Assembly (NCBI GenBank): GCA_964394085.1
Contig: CAYMWF010000022.1
Location: 1 to 64,000 of the forward strand
Origin: CAYMWF01 sp964394085 [NCBI: uncultured Gemmatimonadota bacterium]
Lineage (GTDB): Bacteria > GCA-2686955 > CAYMWF01
Direction: 5' to 3'
DNA: 64,000 bases
Made by a program: the position numbers and the translations under genes. This document shows positions 35,258 to 43,442 of this stretch, in pieces (the first letter of the stretch is position 1; the number at the start of each line of letters is the position of its first letter). A model generated the notes under the pieces. That model saw only the letters and a program-made list of their open reading frames with translations. It made no database searches and was not told the DNA's origin.

Positions 35258-36950
35258 AAACCTGTGGGTAGTGCTTCTGCTGTTTATCGTTGCACTGATT
35301 TTAAGACTTCCCGGCACTTCCTTCGGATTACCGGAGATCTACCACTCCGACGAGCAGCATGAGGTATACAGAGCACTCCGTCTTGGTGCCGGTTCGGTTG
35401 ATCTATCCGCATATCGTGCAATGAAAGGGGGTTATTTTTACCTTCTTTTTCTTGAGTACGGTCTATATTTCCTTCTGCTTAAAATGTTCGGTATCGTTAA
35501 CGGTGCCGAGGATTTCGCCATTCGTTTCGTTTCGGATCCGACGACGATCTGGTTGATCGGCAGGTGTACGACGGCTGTACTCGGTGCTGCAACCGTTCCT
35601 CTATTGTATCATCTTGGTAAAAAGGTGTTTCCCAGGACTCCCGCCGGGCTTTTTGCAGCTCTTTTCCTGGCCTTTTCATTCCGCCATATCGTTGATTCCC
35701 ATTATGTGACCGTTGATGTACCAATGACGTTCTTCTTGCTCCTGGGATTCCTCGCACTGATTAAAGTCGTGGAAAGGGGTGGTTTGTCCGATTATCTCAC
35801 GGCGGGCCTGCTCCTGTCGTTTGCCGTTCAATTCAAAATCGTACTCGCGGCAGCAGGTTTTTCCTTTCTCATTGCGCATTTTCAAACCGGAGCCGGACTG
35901 CAGGAGGTTGCTCGCAGCCGTCGTTACCGGTTTCTGGTTGCTTCGTCTGCGGCGATCCTTTTTTACCTCGCAGGAAATCCGGGGATTTTATTCAACATCC
36001 GTGAAATCCTTTCGTATTTTTTCGGCTCGCTCGGCGGTGGGGCGGCGCCGAGGGGCTTCCAAGTCACAATGGCACATAAGGAGTATCTGGGTTTTAGATT
36101 ATATGCCATGAGTTTTTTCGGAGCGTCCGGATGGCTCATCCCTTTCCTGTCGGCAGGTGGGCTGATAATGGCGGTAAAGCGACGAAATCCATTCGATTTG
36201 CTGGTTCTGTCCTTCATCATTCCCACGACGGCGGTACTGTTTTCTTCTAAAACAGGGGCTGCTCCCAGGTATATGATTCCACTTTTGCCGTTTCTGTATC
36301 TTTATGCAGGAGCAGCCTTGGCGGAGCTGATGAGTTGGTGGCGGCTTCGGACAAGCAGGCATAACGAGGTTCTTATCGCAGTAATAACCGTAATAGCGCT
36401 CACTATGCTTCCCCCGGTGTGGCGATCCGTGGCTTTCAACCGGGAACTGATGTTGCCGGATACCCGGGGCATCGCCAGAGAATGGGTCGTTGAATCGATT
36501 CCCACCGGTTCGCGGATACTGATTGCAGGTCATGAGAACTTCCCCGCCGCCGGGACTGTACAGATTCCACTTGCGGGGAGTTTTATCAAGGAGCGGATAA
36601 AAGAACTTGAAATTATCGATCGCCAGAAGGCGAGTTTTCTCAGAACCTACTACCTGGAATCCAATAGTGCCGTCACTGGATACGAACCTGTTTATTTCGA
36701 TTCGTCCGACGGAGCATTTGATCTCGATGCTGTCTGGCTCCGCGAACCTGAATATGCGGTGGTCTCGAGCCAGGTATCAAAAAAATTCCTGAAAGAACTG
36801 GGTCGAAAGAACAATCCGGAATTTGCTGCTTTTTACGACAGGATTTCATCCAATCGACTTGTTTTTGAAGTCATTCCGTCGCCAGGCAGACATACAGGTC
36901 CGATAATACGGGTATATCGACTCGATGGTTCCTCCAGTTCCGCAGAATAG
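35244..36950 (+). CDS. GT-C fold integral membrane glycosyltransferase (GT39/ArnT-like)
   Basis: 568 residues with about 10-12 membrane helices. The first periplasmic loop carries SDEQ in IYHSDEQHEVYR, the acidic pair expected at the active site of PMT/ArnT-like enzymes that use polyprenyl-phosphate sugars. A soluble C-terminal region (about 400-568) faces the periplasm. The TTG start overlaps the methyltransferase gene by 14 bp; GAGGA lies upstream. It could accept the product of the GT2 enzyme two genes upstream to decorate the polymer or lipid. Confidence 0.78.
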   Translation: MQKYKNLWVVLLLFIVALILRLPGTSFGLPEIYHSDEQHEVYRALRLGAGSVDLSAYRAMKGGYFYLLFLEYGLYFLLLKMFGIVNGAEDFAIRFVSDPTTIWLIGRCTTAVLGAATVPLLYHLGKKVFPRTPAGLFAALFLAFSFRHIVDSHYVTVDVPMTFFLLLGFLALIKVVERGGLSDYLTAGLLLSFAVQFKIVLAAAGFSFLIAHFQTGAGLQEVARSRRYRFLVASSAAILFYLAGNPGILFNIREILSYFFGSLGGGAAPRGFQVTMAHKEYLGFRLYAMSFFGASGWLIPFLSAGGLIMAVKRRNPFDLLVLSFIIPTTAVLFSSKTGAAPRYMIPLLPFLYLYAGAALAELMSWWRLRTSRHNEVLIAVITVIALTMLPPVWRSVAFNRELMLPDTRGIAREWVVESIPTGSRILIAGHENFPAAGTVQIPLAGSFIKERIKELEIIDRQKASFLRTYYLESNSAVTGYEPVYFDSSDGAFDLDAVWLREPEYAVVSSQVSKKFLKELGRKNNPEFAAFYDRISSNRLVFEVIPSPGRHTGPIIRVYRLDGSSSSAE

Positions 36951-37263
36951 AGGCTGAGCAGTCCTCCGAGAACCTGCGTAAAAACAGTCTGCCATCGAAT
37001 CTCAAAATCGAATTCTGACGACTCTTTTTCGTCTCGTAGATTCCTCCTTATCGACATGCAGGGACTACGGCTATACTCAATCGGCATGGGCATATAGAAC
37101 ATTCGCCCGAATGTGAATAATACCGATATATTCCTGAGCGAAACCTAAAGAAATCCCTTGTTGTGACGAACTACCGATACAAGCAAAACGACCATCCGTC
37201 GTGATTGGTTCCCCGGCTTGCGCAGTAAACAATCGTTAGGTTTTTTTGGGGGGGAACAACAGG
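36951..37263 (+). other. 313-bp intergenic region, possible leader fold
   Basis: No gene is seen. AAACCTAA (37141-37148) can pair with TTAGGTTT (37236-37243), the latter running into a T-run and then the G-run that serves as ribosome binding site for the next gene. Two short hairpins lie inside: CTTGT/ACAAG at 37157-37183 and ACGAC/GTCGT at 37188-37202. An 8-bp repeat at this spacing could occur by chance, so I offer it as a weak leader candidate only. Confidence 0.3.
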
Positions 37264-38475
37264 GTGGCGGTACGGAATTATAATATGCCCTCAAAGCAAT
37301 TCTCTCTAAAAGAATTTCCAAAGAAAATCTGCTTCGTATCGTTAAACGCATACCCGGTTCTCACCAGGAGCGGTATCCGTTTCGCTGGCGGCGCGGAACT
37401 TCAGGAATCTCTACTTGCCAGAGAACTTACGACACGGGGTGCGGATGTTAGTTTTATCACCCTGGACCTCGAAGACGGCATGGAGACTCATGTAGACGGT
37501 ATTAGAATAATTCCTTCATTCAAACCGAAAGAGGGAATCCCGATCTTCAGATTTCTGCATCCCCGATACACCTCTATCTGGAAAGCATTGAAGAAAGCGG
37601 ATGCTGACATTTATTATCAGAGGACCGCATCGGTGCTGACAGCATATGTGAGCAGATTCGCCAGAATTCATGGCAAAAAATCGATCCATGCAATTTCACA
37701 CGATCGAGAGGTTGGAGGTGATCTCAGGTTCTTGAATATTAGGGACCGGATGCTATACAAGTATGGCTTGAAGAATGTTGATCACATAATCGTTCAATCA
37801 AAATCTCAACGTGAAAACCTGCGAAAGAACTTTAACAGAGACGGCATCTTTCTATCGAACGGGATAAAAATTCCGGGTTTCATCCCTGAGTTCAAGAGGG
37901 AGGGTTCCGTAATCTGGGTTGCAACTTTACGCCCGTGGAAACGGCCGGAACTTTTCCTCGAGCTGGCCGAATCCCTCCCAGACATTCCATTTCTTATGGC
38001 AGGCGGTCCGGACCCTAAATTCCCGTATATTTTTGAAGAATGCCGCCGGCGAGCCGAGTCGATCCCCAATCTTGACTTTTGCGGATATGTTCCGGTTCAG
38101 GAGATAGGACGCCTGTTCAACGAGGCGGTTCTGTTCGTTAACACCTCCGAACGGGAGGGATTCCCGAACACCTATCTCCAAGCCTGGGTGCACGGGATGC
38201 CGGTGATAAGCCTGGGGGTCGATCCGGACGGGATTATAAGCCGAAAGCGTCTCGGCGCGATATGCGGCTCTTTTCGCGATTTGCAAACTTACATACGTCT
38301 ATACTTCCGGAATGACAATCTAAGGGAACACGCGGGTCAGCGAGCCTGGAACCACGTGAAAGAGCATCATGATATTCGGATGCTGACCGAGAAGTTCATA
38401 TCGCATTTCGAGCCGATCAAGCAGATTACCACAACAGACAGTCTGATTGTTGACAGCAAGGAGTTAATGAATTGA
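37264..38475 (+). CDS. Family 4 glycosyltransferase
   Basis: 403 residues from GTG 37264 (G7 run nine bases upstream); ATG 37285 is an alternative. GT-B fold: the N-terminal domain begins KICFVSLNAYPVL and has the GGAELQ acceptor-side motif; the C-terminal domain has WVATLRPWKRPELFLELA and SEREGFPNTYLQAWVHGMPVIS. In the EX7E motif the second acidic residue is Gln, a variant seen in some family 4 enzymes. It transfers a sugar from an NDP-sugar to the growing lipid-linked repeat unit in the cytoplasm. The stop overlaps the next gene's TTG start. Confidence 0.85.
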   Translation: MAVRNYNMPSKQFSLKEFPKKICFVSLNAYPVLTRSGIRFAGGAELQESLLARELTTRGADVSFITLDLEDGMETHVDGIRIIPSFKPKEGIPIFRFLHPRYTSIWKALKKADADIYYQRTASVLTAYVSRFARIHGKKSIHAISHDREVGGDLRFLNIRDRMLYKYGLKNVDHIIVQSKSQRENLRKNFNRDGIFLSNGIKIPGFIPEFKREGSVIWVATLRPWKRPELFLELAESLPDIPFLMAGGPDPKFPYIFEECRRRAESIPNLDFCGYVPVQEIGRLFNEAVLFVNTSEREGFPNTYLQAWVHGMPVISLGVDPDGIISRKRLGAICGSFRDLQTYIRLYFRNDNLREHAGQRAWNHVKEHHDIRMLTEKFISHFEPIKQITTTDSLIVDSKELMN

Positions 38476-39449
38476 ATAGATCCAAAGCACTGGTAACGGG
38501 AGGTGCGGGTTTCATAGGGAGCCATCTTGTCGAGCGACTGCTGGAGGGCATGACTGAAGTTGTTGTAGCCGATAACCTGTCGAACAGCTCCGGAGAAAAT
38601 CTTGAAGCGGTAAAACAGGATATTTCATTTATCAAAATCGATACAAGGTCGGAAAGCTTCTTCGATTTTCTGGAGGAAGAGTCATTCGACGTGATTTTTC
38701 ATCTTGCGGGAAACGCATATGTTCCCCCGTCCGTTCGCGACCCTCGCTATGATCTCGATCTTAATTTTTCACCATTGTTCAGAATTCTGGAATTCTTAAA
38801 AGAACGACAGTCGGACACGGCGCTCATTTTCACCTCATCGGCCGCCGTGTATGGTAATCCGCTCTATCTTCCAATAAAAGAGATCCACCCGACGGTACCG
38901 ATTTCTCCATACGGTGTAGGCAAACTCGCCGGTGAAAGATACATGGCCGTTTTTTCCGAGTTGTACGGCCTGAGGACCGCTTCTGTGAGACTCTTTTCCA
39001 TATACGGTCCGCGCCAGGAGAAACAGCTCGTTTACGACTTCATGGTGAAACTGAGGAAAACGTCCGGTTTGCTCGAAGTTCTCGGTAACGGAAGACAGAC
39101 CCGGGATCTGGTATATGTCAAGGATGTGGCCGGGGCTCTTTGCACAGTATGGGAAAATGGAAAACTGGCCGGGGAAGTATACAATATAGCAACAGGAAAA
39201 GAAAATTCGACAGCGGAAATCGCACAAGCGGTAACTGAATCGATGGGGTTCCAGCCGAATATCACTTTCACCGGAAAAACAAGGGGTGGTGATCCGGAAA
39301 GATGGTGTGGTGATAACGAACAACTGGCGAAGATCGGTTTCAAGAAATTCATGCCTTTGAGGGAGGGTCTTGAAGAAACGGTCCGCTGGTTCGGCTCATG
39401 TTTCGGGGCGACAACCCTGAAAAAGTGGACTGATCCGGCGAGCCATTGA
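38472..39449 (+). CDS. NAD-dependent nucleotide-sugar epimerase (SDR)
   Basis: 325 residues. [33 protein letters not shown] (Tyr/Lys pair), RLFSIYGPRQEK and TRDLVYVKDVAGA. The pattern is that of UDP-glucose 4-epimerase-related proteins; YGVGK replaces the more common YxxSK but retains Tyr and Lys. The TTG start overlaps the TGA of the GT4 gene in TTGA, with AAGGAG well placed, so translation is coupled. The precise sugar is unknown. Confidence 0.8.
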   Translation: MNRSKALVTGGAGFIGSHLVERLLEGMTEVVVADNLSNSSGENLEAVKQDISFIKIDTRSESFFDFLEEESFDVIFHLAGNAYVPPSVRDPRYDLDLNFSPLFRILEFLKERQSDTALIFTSSAAVYGNPLYLPIKEIHPTVPISPYGVGKLAGERYMAVFSELYGLRTASVRLFSIYGPRQEKQLVYDFMVKLRKTSGLLEVLGNGRQTRDLVYVKDVAGALCTVWENGKLAGEVYNIATGKENSTAEIAQAVTESMGFQPNITFTGKTRGGDPERWCGDNEQLAKIGFKKFMPLREGLEETVRWFGSCFGATTLKKWTDPASH

Positions 39450-39530
39450 TACGGAACACCAAATTCGCCCGGTTCGCTGAGTATGAATAATCGAGGAAGG
39501 GCTGATTCCTGAACAAATTAGGATAGGACG

Positions 39531-41945
39531 ATGAAAAAAATACTTATCACAGGTGAATACCCTTTGGCTGAAAACCGCCGCAGGGGAGGAATAGAAACAG
39601 TTACATTCAATACCGCGGAAAGTCTTTCCCGAGAAACAACATTTGATGTGCATGTACTATGTATTAGAGAAGGGCTTTTATCAGCTAGAGAACGTCGGGT
39701 TGGAAACGTAACCGTTCATGAGATTCCCGGGCTTCCCTTGCCGCACAGCATCACCATGTACACCTGGGATTATTTTTTGCTCCGCAGGGCCATCCGGCAG
39801 ATCAACCCTGATTTTATCCATGCCCAGAGTCAGGACAGGTATGCCCTGGCGGCGATAAGATCGGGAATTCCCATGGTTATGTCAATCCATGGTCTTTTTT
39901 TCAAACAAAGTGAACTTCTCGAGGGTTCTGCGATTGGCCGTTATGTACGGAAATTTCTGTGGAACCGCATTGAAAGGTACTGTATACGGCGGGCACCCTC
40001 CGTGATCGTGATGAACGAATACGTGGGAGCCGTCGCTCGCAAGCTGGCGCGCGGCGATGTTCACTTTGTCCACAATCCAATCAACGATGCGTACTTCCTC
40101 GAATCCGGCATTCGAATGAATAAAGATCCATCCACGGGTAACACTGTGCTTTTCGCGGGAATGATTAGCAAAAGAAAATATCTCGAGAAGCTGCTCGAAG
40201 TCGCAAGTTTGGTTATCGACAGGAATCCGAACGTAAGATTCAGAGTTGCCGGCAAAGCACAGGATAAGCAATACTACCGGGAGATCGTTCAGCTTTCGAA
40301 AAAACTGGGAATCGCGGAAAGAGTGGATTTCCTGGGCTTTATTCCCGAAACAGAACTGATAGAAGAATATAAAGGGGCGGACCTGTTTGTCTTGACGTCC
40401 AAGGAAGATACATCACCTATGGCTGTTGCTCAGGCAATGGCGGCCGGTTTGCCGGTGGTGGCTTCACGTATCGGTGGAATCCCGGAATTGATCGAGGATG
40501 GGGTCACGGGTTTTCTCGGAGATAACGACCGACCTGAAGGCCTGGCCCGTTCTATTCTCGAGATTCTACAAGATCCTCTGCTTCGGTCTCGCCTTGGTTC
40601 CAGTGCTGCGGAGAAAGCTTCCGAGCTTTTCACTGAGAGGGCGGTATCGAAGCGGCTCGAGAAAATTTACGAGACAAGCAGAAATGCTCAAACAAAAACT
40701 GCAAAGAAATCCACTCGTTCAAAGAAATTTAAGGGTAAAGCATTTGACGGCTTTGAAATAAAAGAAAAGAACGGCTCCCTGAAAAATCAGAAGACCGAGA
40801 GAAAAACCAAGATATTGATTGTAGGTCCTGTCTCTCCACCGTTCGGAGGAGTAGAGAGTGTTGTTGAGACCCTTCTTGGCTCCGAATTGGCCCATAACTA
40901 CCGGCTGTACCACCTTTCCACCAGGAAAAAACTCGGTACCAGCGCAGCGAAGGGTAGATTCGGCTTTTCGAACATACTCTACGGTTTTTACCATATTCTG
41001 AAGATACTTTACTACATCATCATGATCCGTCCAGCCCTGGTTCATATGCCGGTAACTTCAAATCTGCCAGGTTTCACCAGGGATGCGCTGTTCATCAAGA
41101 TATGCTCACTGTTCCGCTGTCCTGTCACCGGGCACCTGCATGGAGGTTCTTTCGACAAGTTTCTTCTCAAGGCCTCTTCGCGGAAGCGCAGATTCATCCT
41201 GCGCTCTCTCGGCAGCCTTCATACCCTCATCGTGCTCTCACGATATTGGAAAGAATTGCTGGAAGCAGATCTGCCGGATACAAAAATTACGATTGTACAC
41301 AATGCCATCGGGCCGGAATGGTTGATTAAGGCTAAAGGAAGAAACTCAGAATCGATCACCGTCCTGTTCGTCGGCAGTTTAGGGAAGCGGAAAGGGGTGT
41401 TCGAAATCTTAAAAGCCGCGGAAATCCTGGGTAGAGATCGTGACGATATCCACTTCAACATCGTAGGCACCGAGGAGCGTCTGGGAGAAAAGGAGCAACT
41501 CGATGCTTTGTTCGTCGATCTTGGATTGAGCGACGAGCAGGTGAGTTTCCCGGGGGCTCTATATGGTGAAGATAAAATGAATGCTTACAGGGATGCTGAT
41601 ATTTTCATTCTTCCTGCGTACAATGAGGCCTTCCCTATTGTGATATTAGAGGCTTTTGGCAGCGGTCTTCCCGTGATATCGTGCCCCGTTGGTTCAATTC
41701 CCGAGGTAATCAAGGATGGCGAAAACGGGTATCTCGTAGAGCCGGGTGATTACAATTCCCTGGCGGCCCGGATAAGGCATCTCGCCGATAACAGGCATCT
41801 GAGAATTCGGATGGGAAAATACAATCAGAAGGTGCTTGAAGAAAACTATATCGCTGAGAGAATGGTAGAGCGTATCGATAGTGTTTATCGTTCTATTCTT
41901 GGGTTGACCAAAACAAATAACGAGCGGAGTTTATCTATCCGGTAG
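39531..41945 (+). CDS. Fused double GT4 glycosyltransferase
   Basis: 804 residues made of two complete GT-B family 4 enzymes. Unit 1 (about 1-385) begins KILITGEYPLAENRRRGGIE and has SKEDTSPMAVAQAMAAGLPVV (Gln at the second EX7E position). A Lys-rich linker (about 385-425) follows. Unit 2 (about 426-800) begins KILIVGPVSPPFGGVE and has NEAFPIVILEAFGSGLPVIS, with a complete EX7E. No stop or frameshift separates them. Such a fusion could add two successive sugars without releasing the intermediate. Both units presumably act on the cytoplasmic lipid-linked glycan. Confidence 0.88.
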   Translation: MKKILITGEYPLAENRRRGGIETVTFNTAESLSRETTFDVHVLCIREGLLSARERRVGNVTVHEIPGLPLPHSITMYTWDYFLLRRAIRQINPDFIHAQSQDRYALAAIRSGIPMVMSIHGLFFKQSELLEGSAIGRYVRKFLWNRIERYCIRRAPSVIVMNEYVGAVARKLARGDVHFVHNPINDAYFLESGIRMNKDPSTGNTVLFAGMISKRKYLEKLLEVASLVIDRNPNVRFRVAGKAQDKQYYREIVQLSKKLGIAERVDFLGFIPETELIEEYKGADLFVLTSKEDTSPMAVAQAMAAGLPVVASRIGGIPELIEDGVTGFLGDNDRPEGLARSILEILQDPLLRSRLGSSAAEKASELFTERAVSKRLEKIYETSRNAQTKTAKKSTRSKKFKGKAFDGFEIKEKNGSLKNQKTERKTKILIVGPVSPPFGGVESVVETLLGSELAHNYRLYHLSTRKKLGTSAAKGRFGFSNILYGFYHILKILYYIIMIRPALVHMPVTSNLPGFTRDALFIKICSLFRCPVTGHLHGGSFDKFLLKASSRKRRFILRSLGSLHTLIVLSRYWKELLEADLPDTKITIVHNAIGPEWLIKAKGRNSESITVLFVGSLGKRKGVFEILKAAEILGRDRDDIHFNIVGTEERLGEKEQLDALFVDLGLSDEQVSFPGALYGEDKMNAYRDADIFILPAYNEAFPIVILEAFGSGLPVISCPVGSIPEVIKDGENGYLVEPGDYNSLAARIRHLADNRHLRIRMGKYNQKVLEENYIAERMVERIDSVYRSILGLTKTNNERSLSIR

Positions 41946-42125
41946 AAATCGTCCGATGCAGTGCCGGAATTAGCAGGATTTAAAAGCAACCTCAAAGCCC
42001 GGACTGACTCCGTACCGAAATCCTGATAGAGAATCCAGACTATCCGGCCTGGTAATACCGAACCGGTAAACACGGGCTGGGAAGCGTCTTTCAACGGATA
42101 GTTTCTTATTTGAGAAGGGGGAAAC

Positions 42126-43442
42126 GTGAACATCAGCATTTTCGGACTCGGTTATGTAGGAGTGGTTTCAGCTGCGTGCCTTTCTTCTCTCGGCCACAAA
42201 ATAGTTGGTGTGGATGTACACGAATCCAAAGTTGATCTCATCAATAAGGGTACCGCCCCTGTGATCGAGGCTCGACTTCCAGAACTAATAAAAGAAAATG
42301 TGGCTCAGGGACGAATTGTCGCAACCATGAACCCGGAAGAAGCCGTCCGGGAAACCGAATTGAGTCTGATCTGCGTCGGAACGCCATCCCGCCCCAATGG
42401 GTCGCTCAACCTGGAACATGTTTTCAATGTTTGCAGGCAGATCGGAGATGCACTTGCATCAAAATCTTCATATCATGCCGTTGCTCTCAGAAGCACCGCA
42501 TTACCAGGTACATCCAGTGAAATGCTGGAAGTCCTGACCTCGAAATCCGGTAAGACGGCGCCAGAGGAAATTGGCGTATGCTACAATCCAGAGTTTCTTA
42601 GAGAAGGATCCGCCGTCGACGATTTCTATCATCCTCCATTTACCGTGATAGGTGCCGAGGATAACAAGGTGGCAGAACTCCTGGAACGCTGCTACCGGGA
42701 AATCGAGGCCCCTGTAAGAAGGCTTCCTCTCAAGGCATCGGAATTGATCAAATACGCATCCAACTCGTTTCATGCATTAAAGGTTGCATTCGCCAATGAA
42801 GTCGGCTCGATTTGCAAGGCGATGGATATTGACAGCAGAATACTGATGAAACTGTTTATCGAGGATGACAAGTTGAATACCTCCGGAGCTTACCTGATGC
42901 CCGGATTCGCTTACGGCGGTTCCTGTCTGCCTAAGGATGTCCGTGCATTGGCCTATCATGCAAAAGAAAGGGACATCGAAGTACCGGTAATTTCGTCGAT
43001 TCAGGATTCGAATGCGGGTCATGTCGCCAGAGGGCTCGATCTGGTCATGGCCGACGGTCGGAAACAAGTCGGGATAGCGGGTTTGAGTTTCAAAGGAGGA
43101 ACGGACGATATACGTGAGAGTCCTGTTCTGGGTTTGGCGGAAACGTTGCTCGGGAAGGGCTATCCCCTTCGGATTTACGACCGGAATATTAATCTATCCG
43201 CCCTGGTGGGCGCCAACAGGGAATTCCTCGAACGAAAAATCCCCCACATCACCGCCATCATGGTCGACACTCTGGAAGAACTAGTTGCTTTCTCCGAAGT
43301 TATCGTTATTGGTAACAACGACAAAGATCTAGACAGGTTACCCGCGCTTACACCTGACAGTGCCCGTATAATCGATCTTGTTGGAATATCCGGGGAGGCT
43401 CGTAATAAGCTGAAAGCACGGTACGATGGAATCTGCTGGTAG
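42126..43442 (+). CDS. algD: GDP-mannose 6-dehydrogenase (AlgD-like)
   Basis: 438 residues. It follows AlgD closely along its length: N-terminal ISIFGLGYVGVVSAACLSSLGH, ICVGTPSRPNGSLNL, RSTALPGTS, NPEFLREGSAV, catalytic C267 in YGGSCLPKDVRAL, GLSFKGGTDDIRESP and a C terminus ending GICW as in Pseudomonas AlgD. It oxidises GDP-mannose to GDP-mannuronate with NAD+. No alginate polymerase (Alg8/Alg44) is nearby, so mannuronate is probably one sugar of a heteropolymer. The GTG start follows GAAGGGGG. The downstream phosphatase-superfamily gene overlaps its 3' end by 17 bp. Confidence 0.88.
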   Translation: MNISIFGLGYVGVVSAACLSSLGHKIVGVDVHESKVDLINKGTAPVIEARLPELIKENVAQGRIVATMNPEEAVRETELSLICVGTPSRPNGSLNLEHVFNVCRQIGDALASKSSYHAVALRSTALPGTSSEMLEVLTSKSGKTAPEEIGVCYNPEFLREGSAVDDFYHPPFTVIGAEDNKVAELLERCYREIEAPVRRLPLKASELIKYASNSFHALKVAFANEVGSICKAMDIDSRILMKLFIEDDKLNTSGAYLMPGFAYGGSCLPKDVRALAYHAKERDIEVPVISSIQDSNAGHVARGLDLVMADGRKQVGIAGLSFKGGTDDIRESPVLGLAETLLGKGYPLRIYDRNINLSALVGANREFLERKIPHITAIMVDTLEELVAFSEVIVIGNNDKDLDRLPALTPDSARIIDLVGISGEARNKLKARYDGICW

